Below are positions 1 through 8,850 of a DNA stretch of 44,082 nucleotides, one piece after another. The notes under the pieces were generated by a model. It ran no database searches. It was not told where the DNA came from and worked only from the letters and a program-made list of their open reading frames with translations. The first letter of the stretch is position 1. Every line of letters starts with the position of its first letter. This stretch comes from an uncultured Nitrospira sp. (GTDB taxonomy: Bacteria; Nitrospirota; Nitrospiria; Nitrospirales; Nitrospiraceae): NCBI GenBank assembly GCA_902500995.1, contig CABVSR010000030.1:1-44082 (forward strand). Reading direction: 5' to 3'. Position numbers and translations under genes: made by a program.

Positions 1-44
1 TCGTGAATGCCATTCACGCGCGCTCCCAACTGCGCCACAGCCCC
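1..44 (-). tRNA. tRNA-Ala (anticodon GGC), 3' part beyond the window edge
   Basis: Read on the minus strand from base 44, the sequence gives a 7-nt acceptor strand GGGGCTG, the TG linker, a D-arm GCGC-AGTTGGGA-GCGC, and a 5-bp anticodon stem CGTGA/TCACG around the loop ATGGCAT. The loop carries anticodon GGC, which reads alanine codons. The variable loop, T-arm and 3' acceptor strand lie left of base 1, so the gene is incomplete here. The spacing of the visible arms matches a canonical tRNA exactly. Confidence 0.88.
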
Positions 45-160
45 ACGCAAGCTTGGATCTCTCTGTGCACAGACATCGAGAAAACGAATGCTGCTGCAGA
101 CGTAACTCCGCAATCTAGCATGGGCGGATTTTGTCAGTCAAGAAAAGGGTGGGAGGAGAC

Positions 161-252
161 GGCGGAAGCCGTGGGACCTTCTTGCTCGAAGAGCGCGCAC
201 GATCGGAATATGCTCGCTCGATGCGCGCAGTGAACGTCCCACGGCTTCCGCC
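161..252. repeat. 17-bp perfect inverted repeat with a nested GCGCGCA/TGCGCGC hairpin
   Basis: GGCGGAAGCCGTGGGAC at 161-177 is the exact reverse complement of 236-252. Inside it, GCGCGCA (193-199) pairs with TGCGCGC (222-228). The whole 92 bp could form a long cruciform or RNA hairpin. It lies between tRNA-Ala and purA in a region without credible coding sequence. It resembles REP/BIME-type extragenic palindromes, and from memory similar units occur elsewhere in Nitrospira genomes. The family assignment is inference. Confidence 0.7.
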
Positions 253-338
253 CTGGGGAGAGGGGGAAGGCCCTCGTTGGACGCGCGCAGTCAAAAGGGT
301 GCGGCACACGCCGCCTTGGAAGAGCAAACGCGCGCAGT
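223..338. repeat. Three spaced copies of GCGCGCAGT
   Basis: The 9-mer GCGCGCAGT occurs at 223-231, 283-291 and 330-338, spaced 60 and 47 bp apart. The first copy overlaps the right arm of the nested hairpin. A small hairpin GCGGC-ACAC-GCCGC lies at 301-314 between copies two and three. The arrangement suggests decayed copies of one palindromic unit. Bases 45-160 and 339-376 hold nothing recognisable. Open frames across this region overlap one another on both strands and carry no family signature. Confidence 0.55.
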
Positions 339-376
339 GACGTCACGAGGATGAAAGCGTTCGCCAAAAACCCTGC

Positions 377-405
377 TTGACAAACCGCGAAGCTGATCCT
401 ACCAT
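377..405 (+). promoter_or_regulatory. Sigma-70-type promoter upstream of purA
   Basis: TTGACA at 377-382 is a perfect -35 hexamer. It is followed after exactly 17 bp by TACCAT at 400-405, which matches four of six positions of the -10 consensus. Transcription would start near 412. It points towards purA (ATG at 489) and is the best promoter match seen in the first 2 kb. Confidence 0.65.
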
Positions 406-407
406 GA

Positions 408-1811
<1,404 letters not shown>

Positions 1812-1928
1812 TGTTTCCGTTTTTTTCCGTGTGACGGATGCGCGCCGTAGCGATCCGGAACTCGTCAGTGGTATGATCCCCACCCGTCACGATCCACGCG
1901 TGACGCAGCGCAGTCTCCACATTCGGGA

Positions 1929-2004
1929 GAGTCGGTAGCTCAGCTGGTAGAGCATCGCCCTTTTAAGGCGAGGGTCCTGGGTTCGAATCCCAGCCGACTC
2001 ACCA
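1929..2004 (+). tRNA. tRNA-Lys (anticodon TTT)
   Basis: The acceptor stem GAGTCGG (1929-1935) pairs with CCGACTC (1994-2000). It is followed by discriminator A2001 and an encoded CCA at 2002-2004. The anticodon stem TCGCC/GGCGA encloses the loop CTTTTAA, giving anticodon UUU for lysine. The T-arm contains the canonical GGTTCGAATCC. The total is 76 nt. A TATGAT -10-like hexamer at 1872-1877, about 50 bp upstream, may be its promoter, but no good -35 was found. Confidence 0.97.
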
Positions 2005-2140
2005 TTGTTTGACCCCACTTATCAATAACGCTTCCAGACTCCATTCGATCTTTCTCCCTCTTACGACCCACCATTTCGCTGGCCACCCTCCACTTCTCCC
2101 GCCGACTTTCCTTCCACGATTCCAAATAACGCTCTCTGCT

Positions 2141-2157
2141 TCCCCTTGCGAAGGGGA
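2141..2157. other. Small perfect hairpin TCCCCTT-GCG-AAGGGGA
   Basis: A 7-bp perfect stem with a 3-nt loop lies between tRNA-Lys and the next gene. No T-tract follows it, so it is a weak terminator candidate at best. The rest of 2005-2221 is C/T-rich and shows no gene. Confidence 0.35.
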
Positions 2158-2221
2158 TTAGCTGCGCAGACCAGGGAAGCTCCTAGCTCACAGTGCCTCG
2201 GGCTGCATGGCATAAGGGAGT

Positions 2222-2620
2222 ATGAAGTGGAAGCGACCACTGCTCCTCTTTATTGTCGCGGCTGCCGGCAGTCACTTGATCGGTGACCCGTCTACCGCAC
2301 GGGCTCAAAATACACTGCTCACGCCTCAATCCGGGTCTGTTCCTGCGGCCATCTCGCCCATTCAACCCTCATCCGCGCCGACGAGCGGACTGCCGGCTAA
2401 TATTTTGACTCCCTCGACCACCTCACAGTTGGCGCCCAGCGCCGGGGCCAGCCCCAGTAGTCCGCCTCCCTTCACCAGTGCGGGGCGCGGTTTGCCGGGC
2501 ATGCAGGGCGGGCCGCCGTTAAACGCGCCTATGGGAGCGCAAGATCCGTCGCGAAACTATATGCAACCCCCGACTGTCGGTCCGTTGTTTTGTGATCCAG
2601 CGTTGAACATTCAATGCTGA
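2222..2620 (+). CDS. Secreted Pro/Ser/Ala-rich hypothetical protein
   Basis: This 132-residue protein has a clear signal peptide: basic start MKWKR, hydrophobic core LLLFIVAAAG, and likely cleavage after TARA around residue 28. The mature part is low in complexity, rich in proline, serine, alanine and glycine, and has no recognisable domain. Two cysteines near the C-terminus (LFCDPALNIQC) could form a disulfide. The Shine-Dalgarno-like AAGGGAG ends only one base before the ATG, which is unusually tight, but no better start keeps the signal peptide. The gene appears monocistronic and its function is unknown. Confidence 0.7.
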   Translation: MKWKRPLLLFIVAAAGSHLIGDPSTARAQNTLLTPQSGSVPAAISPIQPSSAPTSGLPANILTPSTTSQLAPSAGASPSSPPPFTSAGRGLPGMQGGPPLNAPMGAQDPSRNYMQPPTVGPLFCDPALNIQC

Positions 2621-2757
2621 AGCAGCCAAGCTCGCATCTGTGCAGCGAGAGCCTAGCCAAAGGATGGCGATCGCGATCGCTCGAGAAGCACAGCGGACCA
2701 ATGGAACAGAATGGAAGAGAATATTGCAGTGAACAGACTGGCTCACAATAGGGTTGA

Positions 2758-3870
2758 GTGTTCGGCATGAGCCGGAATGCACTCATGGCGCAGGAAGACA
2801 ATGCCGGGACCACGGCCTCAGCCGAGTCTCCGATGGTCGATGTCTCCTGTTTGATCTGTGGAGGTGCACAACATGAAACGCTCGCTTCCGTGGCAGAGAT
2901 TGCCGAGCAACAGAGAATGCTGCAGGTCTTCCACCAGGAACGAAGACGCGAAGACGCCCAGGCAGATCTCAAGGATCGAACCACATTCTCGCAAGACGAT
3001 TCCACAGAAGTGGTCCAATGCCTGACGTGCCGCTTCATCTACCGCAACCCGCGCCCTACGCTTCGCGCGGTCACAGAACGCTATCAAGAAGATGAATACG
3101 GCGAAGAACACCTCCGGGCCGAGTTTCGAGCGCAGAAAGCCTGGGCCGAGCAAAAGATCGTACCCATGGCGCGCCACTGCCGCTTTGGTCCTACGCCGGT
3201 TGTCGTCGAAGTGGGAAGTTTTGTCGGTGGATTTCTTGCTGCGGCAACGGCGCAAGGATGGTCGATCCTCGGTGTGGATCCGGGGAAAGAGGTGGTGAAA
3301 TTTTGTGAAGACCAGGGTCTGCCTGTTTTTCACGGCACACTCAATGACGCCGCCGTCGCCAATCAATCGGTCGATGCGGTCGTCATTTGGAATACCTTCG
3401 ATCAATTGGTGAACCCTGATACCACGCTGAGCGCAGCGCGCCGAATCTTACGGGACGATGGGCATCTGATCTTGCGCGTTCCCAACGGCCAGATGTTTCA
3501 TCAAGGCCTGCAATGGCTCAAGGCCGGTGGCGTGCGCCGTCAATGGGCCCTGCAGGCCTTGGCCTGGAACAATTTGCTGACCTTTCCCTACCTGAACGGA
3601 TACTCGGCTTGCACCCTGGATCAGCTGGTTGCTCGGCATGGATTCAGTCGCGTTGCGCTCGAGGTCGATACGCTGATGACTTTGTCGGATGAGGAGACGA
3701 CTGTCTGGGGCCGCCGGGAGGAACGGCTGGTGAAATCTGCCTGCCGCTTGCTGTCCGGCGGCCGCAGCCGCTTTCCTGCTATCCAGACCATGGTGAGCCC
3801 CTGGTTGGATGTCTACTATGCCGTCAGCCCCCGTGTGCCGGAGGCCTCTCGCCTCTCTTGCCCTTCCTGA
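2758..3870 (+). CDS. Class I SAM-dependent methyltransferase with N-terminal Cys4 metal-site
   Basis: Two CxxC pairs at residues 31-34 and 88-91 (CLIC and CLTC) probably form a zinc-binding knuckle ahead of the catalytic domain. The glycine-rich SAM motif VVVEVGSFVGGF is at 148-159, followed by the acidic GVDPG strand end and a later IWNTFDQLVNP segment typical of Methyltransf_23-like enzymes. The substrate cannot be deduced. Proteins of this build often modify sugars, lipids or small metabolites. The first codon is GTG at 2758 with AGGG four bases upstream. ATG at 2767 or 2785 are alternatives. The gene stands alone. Confidence 0.85.
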   Translation: MFGMSRNALMAQEDNAGTTASAESPMVDVSCLICGGAQHETLASVAEIAEQQRMLQVFHQERRREDAQADLKDRTTFSQDDSTEVVQCLTCRFIYRNPRPTLRAVTERYQEDEYGEEHLRAEFRAQKAWAEQKIVPMARHCRFGPTPVVVEVGSFVGGFLAAATAQGWSILGVDPGKEVVKFCEDQGLPVFHGTLNDAAVANQSVDAVVIWNTFDQLVNPDTTLSAARRILRDDGHLILRVPNGQMFHQGLQWLKAGGVRRQWALQALAWNNLLTFPYLNGYSACTLDQLVARHGFSRVALEVDTLMTLSDEETTVWGRREERLVKSACRLLSGGRSRFPAIQTMVSPWLDVYYAVSPRVPEASRLSCPS

Positions 3871-4032
3871 ATCACGAGGCCTTTACGTCATGACTGATGA
3901 GCCAATTGATGTCTGGCCCGAGGGATACCCCCAGTAGATTCGGCGCGCCGCTCCGTTACGATACGATTCGAGCAGGGTGTGTGATCAGGGCCAGCGTTTC
4001 GTCAGCGGCTTTTCCTCAAGGTACCAACCACG

Positions 4033-4656
4033 ATGGTGCATGAAGATGAATCCAGTCGATCGAATGGAGACCCCTCCGAGCAGTCGAAGACCGCTCTTCT
4101 GATCATCGATATGATCAACCCCTTCACGTTCCCGGGCGCAGACGAGCTATTTCCGGCCGCGCACGAGGCGGCCATGAGCATCTGCCGCTTTAAGCAACGT
4201 GCGCATCAGGCCGGTATCCCCGTGCTGTATATCAACGATAATTTCGGGACCTGGCGGCACGATTTTCACACCCTCGTCACGCACTGTCTGAATGAACCTT
4301 GCCGCGGGCGCGCCATCGCTGAACTCTTGGCGCCCGCGGAAGAGGATTACTTCGTCCTGAAGCCGAAACATTCAGCCTTCTATGCCACGCCCTTGGAACT
4401 TCTGTTGCACTCTCTCGGGATCCGGCGCTTGATCCTAACCGGGGTGACGGGCGACCAGTGCATCCTCTACACGGCAGCCGATGCCTATATGCGGGACTAT
4501 GGTCTCGTCATTCCCGGCGACTGCACCGCATCATTGAGCGCTCAGGTGAATGAGCAGGCGCTTGAACACATGCGTCGGTATTTTCGCGCGGACACTAGCG
4601 GTTCAGACCACGCGATTCCCCCCACTCCAGCGCGAACTCTCACGCAGTGCGAGTGA
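4033..4656 (+). CDS. Isochorismatase-family cysteine hydrolase
   Basis: The 207-residue protein fits the isochorismatase/nicotinamidase fold. The catalytic triad positions are visible: Asp26 in LLIIDMINPF, Lys110 in LKPKHSAF, and nucleophile Cys143 in GVTGDQCILYTA. Members hydrolyse isochorismate, nicotinamide or other amides, and these motifs do not settle the substrate. About 20 N-terminal residues before the first strand are polar and may be dispensable. The flavoprotein gene begins about 100 bp downstream on the same strand, so the two may be co-transcribed. Confidence 0.85.
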   Translation: MVHEDESSRSNGDPSEQSKTALLIIDMINPFTFPGADELFPAAHEAAMSICRFKQRAHQAGIPVLYINDNFGTWRHDFHTLVTHCLNEPCRGRAIAELLAPAEEDYFVLKPKHSAFYATPLELLLHSLGIRRLILTGVTGDQCILYTAADAYMRDYGLVIPGDCTASLSAQVNEQALEHMRRYFRADTSGSDHAIPPTPARTLTQCE

Positions 4657-4755
4657 AAGGGGTGAGATGCGTGGCGTGAACAGGAGCGCCATCAGCCGGC
4701 CGGCATGCATGGCTCCGATAACGGTCAGACGATGAGCGGTAGAAGCGAGGCAGGC

Positions 4756-5706
4756 ATGAGCCAGGAGGAGGATCTGTGGGATGCCATCATCGTTGGAGGC
4801 GGGCCGGCAGGTCTTTCCGCAGCCGTCTACCTCGGCCGCAGCCGGCGCCGCACGCTCCTGCTGCACTCCGGCCATTCCATGGCCAAGTGGGAATTAGACG
4901 TCCAGAATTACCTCGGGTTTCCGGAGGGAATCGCGGGCACAGAACTGCTTGAGCGAGGTCTCGCGCAGGCGCGGAGATTCGGCGTCGAGGTCATCGAGGA
5001 TACCATCTCATCGGTCCGTGCAACCGACCCGTTCCGGCTGGAGGGGCACGGCAGGCGTTACGAAGGGAAACGAGTGCTCCTCGCCACTGGTCTCACGCAT
5101 CTGCCCCCGGATATCCCCGGCGTCAAAGAGTGTTTAGGCCACAGCCTCTTTTTCTGCAAGGATTGTGATGCCTACCGGGTGCAAGGCCGGCGAATTGTCA
5201 TCCTCGGCCATAACAATGAGGCAGCGGAGTATGCGCTCGGGATGTTGACCTTTTCATCGCGCGTCACGATCTGCACGAACGGCCGGCAACCACTATGGGA
5301 TGCGAGCCATGCCGGGTGGCTTAACGAATATGGGGTCGCAGTCATCGGTTCTCGCGTCCATGCCATCGATCACGAACAGGGACGTCTGCAATCGTTCGCG
5401 CTGGAGTCGGGTGAGCGATTGCCGGTGGACGCTGCATTTACCACGCTGGGAGACCTCTCTCACAACCGGCTTGCCGCGGAAGCAGGCGCCGCCTTGAATG
5501 AGGACGGTCAAGTGGTGGTAGACAGCTGCATGCAGACGACCGTGACGGGACTGTATGCCGCAGGATGTGTGACACCGGCGAATTGCCAGATGATCATCGC
5601 CGCCGGGCAAGGGGCCATTGCCGGGCAGGCCATCAATCGAGCCCTGTTCGATGAGGCTGTGAGCCGGCACGCCCTTCCGCTCTCCGGCGTCATGACCGAC
5701 CAGTGA
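4756..5706 (+). CDS. Thioredoxin-reductase-like FAD-dependent oxidoreductase
   Basis: The FAD dinucleotide motif GGGPAGLSAAVYLGRSRR follows the start closely. The redox pair CKDC at residues 134 and 137 sits where E. coli thioredoxin reductase has C135/C138, and the C-terminal FAD motif GLYAAGCV is present. The usual NADPH-binding GGGDSA and HRR elements are replaced by GHNNEAAEYA and CTNGRQ, so pyridine nucleotide use is uncertain. I chose ATG 4756 because GAGG precedes it and it gives 316 residues, the normal family length. ATGs at 4705 and 4735 are in frame. It may share a transcript with the hydrolase upstream. No thioredoxin gene is adjacent. Confidence 0.85.
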   Translation: MSQEEDLWDAIIVGGGPAGLSAAVYLGRSRRRTLLLHSGHSMAKWELDVQNYLGFPEGIAGTELLERGLAQARRFGVEVIEDTISSVRATDPFRLEGHGRRYEGKRVLLATGLTHLPPDIPGVKECLGHSLFFCKDCDAYRVQGRRIVILGHNNEAAEYALGMLTFSSRVTICTNGRQPLWDASHAGWLNEYGVAVIGSRVHAIDHEQGRLQSFALESGERLPVDAAFTTLGDLSHNRLAAEAGAALNEDGQVVVDSCMQTTVTGLYAAGCVTPANCQMIIAAGQGAIAGQAINRALFDEAVSRHALPLSGVMTDQ

Positions 5707-5858
5707 TCAGCGCCCATCAGCTCTGTCTGACCCCCGCCGCTGCCGAATTGGCCGCTTCCCATCACGTGAACTAGGGATGATACGAGGTCTCGCTCCCGGC
5801 TGCATTTGATAGGCTGTCGCGAGAAGTTCGGAGCGGATCTAACCACAAGGAGGCTGTC

Positions 5859-6368
5859 ATGGCTGCAAAGGCCGCGTACGCGTCGGGTGTCGTCGAGATG
5901 TTGAAAGAGGATCATGCCAAAGTGAAGGAGCTGTTCGAGGAGTTTGAATCGGCGGAAGGTCAGGAGCAGGCAGAGATAGCCGCGACGGCCATTTCCGAAC
6001 TGGAAATCCATGCCGAGCTGGAAGAGAAATTGATCTATCCGGCGATCCGGGAAGCGATCGACGACAGTGACATGATGAACGAAGCCGTCGAAGAACATCA
6101 CCTCGTGCATGTGCTGATTGCGGAATTGAAAAAGTTGAAGCCGAAGGATGAAAAATTTCATGCGAAGTTCACCGTGCTGAGTGAGCTCGTGAAACATCAC
6201 ATCGAAGAAGAAGAAGGCGAAATGTTGCCGGAGGCTGAGCGCCACGACATCGATTGGGATGCCCTCGAAGTGGCGGTCATGAAGAAGAAAGAGACGCTGA
6301 TGGCAAAGTCTTCCAAGAAGCCCGGGATGAAATCCAAGAGCTCCAGCAAATCCTCCCGGCGTAGCTGA
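5859..6368 (+). CDS. Hemerythrin HHE-domain protein
   Basis: The 169-residue protein carries the four-helix hemerythrin pattern. His and Glu/Asp metal ligands fall in EDHAKVKELF, EIHAELEEKLIYP, EEHHLVHVLI and KHHIEEEEGEMLPEA. Such proteins bind a non-haem di-iron centre and act in oxygen or nitric-oxide sensing, storage or iron-sulfur repair. The specific role here is unknown. The last 30 residues are Lys/Ser-rich and probably disordered. AAGGAGG lies six bases before the ATG, a strong ribosome site. It opens a plus-strand run of small stress-type genes (6431, 6950, 7424). Confidence 0.9.
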   Translation: MAAKAAYASGVVEMLKEDHAKVKELFEEFESAEGQEQAEIAATAISELEIHAELEEKLIYPAIREAIDDSDMMNEAVEEHHLVHVLIAELKKLKPKDEKFHAKFTVLSELVKHHIEEEEGEMLPEAERHDIDWDALEVAVMKKKETLMAKSSKKPGMKSKSSSKSSRRS

Positions 6369-6430
6369 GAGGGTACGGAGTTGAGGCGAATAGGGATCTC
6401 ACCATTCATCGCACAGAAAGAGGGTGACCT

Positions 6431-6823
6431 ATGCGAACCTACAAGATCTATGCGATTGCCTGTCTGACGGGTGGATTTCTGGCGGTGTGGGCGCTGCCCT
6501 CCGGGGCACAACATTCGACCGGCAGCAACCCGCCTTCCGTCACCGATGGAAAATCGGGGAGCCATGGAGGCGCGGCCGGTCAAGGCCAGTCCGGACATAA
6601 TCAATCAGGGCTGGAGAAGGGCGGCTTAGGAGGGCATCAAGGGACGTCCGGAGGCGGATCCTCATCTGGAACCGGAAGCTCAGGGTCTGGCATGGGATCT
6701 GGATCAGGAATGGGATCGAGCTCAGGGATGGGATCGGGCTCCGGCATGGGGTCGGGCTCTGGCATAGGCTCGGGCAGCGGAGGCTCCGGCGGGAGCGGCG
6801 GACCGGGTGGCGGCGGCCGATAA
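6431..6823 (+). CDS. Secreted Gly/Ser/Met-rich repeat protein
   Basis: A signal peptide (MRTYKIYAIACLTGGFLAVW, likely cleaved after SGA near residue 26) leads a 130-residue protein. From about residue 70 it is almost entirely Gly, Ser and Met in GSGMGSGSGMGS-type repeats, ending in a GGSGGSGGPGGGGR tail. The repeat is also visible in the DNA as loosely conserved 18-24-bp units around 6670-6790. The protein is probably disordered and extracytoplasmic. Regularly spaced methionines could bind soft metals, but that is speculation. No enzymatic domain is present. Confidence 0.7.
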   Translation: MRTYKIYAIACLTGGFLAVWALPSGAQHSTGSNPPSVTDGKSGSHGGAAGQGQSGHNQSGLEKGGLGGHQGTSGGGSSSGTGSSGSGMGSGSGMGSSSGMGSGSGMGSGSGIGSGSGGSGGSGGPGGGGR

Positions 6824-6949
6824 GGATTGTGCGCCCGACTCGATCCTCACAGAGGGGCGGAAGAGTGAACAGGACCCGGGCGGGGCGGATGGAGACATCT
6901 CGTCCCCGCTGGGTCGAAGGGGAGGAACATTTCCGCAAAAGGAGACCAT

Positions 6950-7384
6950 ATGCCATTGCTGAAAGAAATCATGACGCCGAGTGTCGAAGTCATTGCGCCG
7001 AACGCCACCGCCGCGGACGCGGCGCGAAAGATGCGGGATTTGGATGTCGGAGCCATCCCGGTCTGTGATGGCGAGAAGTTGCTGGGGATGGTGACGGATC
7101 GGGATCTTGTCTTGCGGGTCCTGGCCTTAAGTCGTAGCCCGGTCGACGCCCTGGTGCAAGACGCGATGACGCCGGGTCTCGTCTATTGTTTCGAGGACCA
7201 GGATGCCGAAGTCGCCGCCGAGTTGATGGCGGAGAAGCAGGTTCGCCGGATACCCATTCTCTCAAAAGACAAACAACTCGTCGGCATCGTGTCCCTCGGA
7301 GACCTCGCGCTGGATGGGCTGGATGCGCGCGCCTCGGGCGAAGTTATTCAGGATGTCTCCGATCCGTCACGAAGCCACCGCTGA
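6950..7384 (+). CDS. CBS-domain pair protein
   Basis: This 144-residue protein consists of two CBS motifs (about residues 8-60 and 72-125). They show the characteristic VGAIPVCDGEKLLGMVTDRDLVLRV-type pattern (split here: VGAIPVCD, GMVTDRDLV) and a second copy VRRIPILSK, VGIVSLGDLA. CBS pairs bind adenosyl ligands such as AMP, ATP or NAD and regulate partners. No effector domain is attached, so the partner is unknown. AAGGAG five to six bases before the ATG supports the start. The short hydrophilic tail shows no motif. Confidence 0.92.
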   Translation: MPLLKEIMTPSVEVIAPNATAADAARKMRDLDVGAIPVCDGEKLLGMVTDRDLVLRVLALSRSPVDALVQDAMTPGLVYCFEDQDAEVAAELMAEKQVRRIPILSKDKQLVGIVSLGDLALDGLDARASGEVIQDVSDPSRSHR

Positions 7385-7423
7385 CGTTCGTGACGCGCCC
7401 GTGAAAGCCGAAAGGAGATCCAC

Positions 7424-7603
7424 ATGCCCCGTTACAGTAAGGGCGCTCAGGATTCGGTGAAGAAAGTGATGCACAAGCGAAAGAAAGGCACGCTGAAAAG
7501 CGGCAGCGGCAAAAAGGTGAAGAGTAGGAAACAGGCCATCGCCATCGGCCTTTCCGAGGCTCGCAAGAAGGGCAAGAAGGTGCCGGCGAAAAAATCGGCT
7601 TAG
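7424..7603 (+). CDS. 59-residue Lys-rich protein (DUF6496-like)
   Basis: This is a small gene of 59 codons with an AAGGAG ribosome site seven bases before ATG 7424. The product begins MPRYSKGAQDSVKKVMHKRK and continues with KGTLKSGSGKKVKSRKQAIA and IGLSEARKKGKKVPAKKSA. Nearly a third of its residues are lysine. The order KVMHE/KxKxGxLKSG followed by SRKQAIAIGLSEARxxG matches my recollection of the DUF6496 family. Its function is unknown and the charge suggests nucleic-acid binding. It lies 39 bp after the CBS gene and ends 34 bp before the convergent dehydrogenase gene. Confidence 0.85.
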   Translation: MPRYSKGAQDSVKKVMHKRKKGTLKSGSGKKVKSRKQAIAIGLSEARKKGKKVPAKKSA

Positions 7604-7637
7604 TACGTGTCGCTTCTCCGGTTGAAATCACCGTTGC

Positions 7638-8804
7638 TTAGGGCTTCAGCACAATCTTCACGCACCGGTCCTCCTTCCGATTAAATTTGGCAAAGGCCTC
7701 CGGCGCCTCGTTCAATCGCATGCGGTGCGTGATAATCGTGCTGGGATCAATCTCTCCGCGCTGAATTCGCTCCAGTAGAGGACGCATGTATCGCTGAACA
7801 TGGGCTTGGCCGGTCTTGATCGTCAACGAGCGGTTCATAACGGAGCCGATAGGAAATTTGTCGATGAACCCGCCATAGACACCGATGATCGACACTGTGC
7901 CACCGTTCCGGCAACACATAATGGCCTCCCGTAGAGCATAGGGCCGACCACTTTCCAATCCCACCGCCTGTTTCATCCGGTCATAGGCCGCCAGCATGCC
8001 CGGCCCATGCGCTTCCATTCCCACCGCGTCGATGCAGGCATCGGGGCCCCGGCCTCCGGTCATGTCCATCAATCTGTCGTACACGCCTTCTTCTTCGTAC
8101 TGAATGGTCTCAGCTCCCCCTTCTTCCGCCATACGGAGCCGCTCGGAAAACCGGTCGATGGCAAAGACCCGTTCCGCACCGAGGAGAAACGCGCTGCGAA
8201 TGGCAAATTGCCCGACCGGGCCGCAGCCCCAGACGGCGATCGTATCGCCGCCGCGGATCTGGCAATTCTCCGCCGCCATATAACCGGTGGGAAAAATGTC
8301 GGAGAGAAATAAGACCTGTTCGTCCGGGATGCCTTCTGGGATTTTGATCGTGCCCACATCCGCGAAGGGGACCCGCGCATACTCCGCTTGCCCTCCGGCG
8401 AATCCCCCCAGCATGTGGGAGTAGCCAAAGATGCCGGAGGGAGAATGTCCCAACATCTTTTCCGCCATCCAGGCATTGGGGTTGGAATTCTCGCACAGGG
8501 AGAATAATTCCTGCCGGCAGAAGAGGCAGCGGCCGCAGGCAATGGGGAAGGCCGTCACGACCCGATCACCCACCTGCAGATTGTTAACCTCGCTCCCCAC
8601 CTCGACCACCTCACCCATGAACTCATGCCCCAGAATATCTCCGGCCTTCATGGTGGGCATCAGTCCGTTGTAGAGGTGCAGATCGGAGCCGCAGATTGCG
8701 GTGGAGGTCACTTTCAAAATGACGTCCCGCCGGTTCAGAATCTTCGGGTCCGGAACCTGCTCCACGCGCACATCTCCGGCGCCGTACCAGCAATTGGCCT
8801 TCAT
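7638..8804 (-). CDS. Zinc-dependent alcohol dehydrogenase (MDR family)
   Basis: The 388-residue protein has catalytic-zinc ligands Cys38 (ICGSD) and His60-Glu61 (GHEFMG). It has a complete structural-zinc lobe (Cys90, Cys93, Cys96, Cys104) and a Rossmann motif [11 protein letters not shown]. Medium-chain dehydrogenases of this type oxidise alcohols or formaldehyde with NAD. The long insertions resemble the glutathione-independent formaldehyde dehydrogenase branch, but the substrate is not fixed by sequence. AAGGAGG seven bases before the ATG supports the start. It follows the SRPBCC gene by 46 bp on the same strand, so they are likely one operon. Confidence 0.92.
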   Translation of the reverse strand: MKANCWYGAGDVRVEQVPDPKILNRRDVILKVTSTAICGSDLHLYNGLMPTMKAGDILGHEFMGEVVEVGSEVNNLQVGDRVVTAFPIACGRCLFCRQELFSLCENSNPNAWMAEKMLGHSPSGIFGYSHMLGGFAGGQAEYARVPFADVGTIKIPEGIPDEQVLFLSDIFPTGYMAAENCQIRGGDTIAVWGCGPVGQFAIRSAFLLGAERVFAIDRFSERLRMAEEGGAETIQYEEEGVYDRLMDMTGGRGPDACIDAVGMEAHGPGMLAAYDRMKQAVGLESGRPYALREAIMCCRNGGTVSIIGVYGGFIDKFPIGSVMNRSLTIKTGQAHVQRYMRPLLERIQRGEIDPSTIITHRMRLNEAPEAFAKFNRKEDRCVKIVLKP

Positions 8805-8850
8805 GAGCGTTCCTCCTTACATCGGACCGAGAGGCTACCAGCGGGACATT

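Noticed and set aside
2687..2700. GCGATCGCGATCGC-like run near 2670 as a HIP1-type or origin-related repeat
   Set aside because: Only one local occurrence was noticed. Such short palindromes are common in GC-rich DNA and no other origin features are present.
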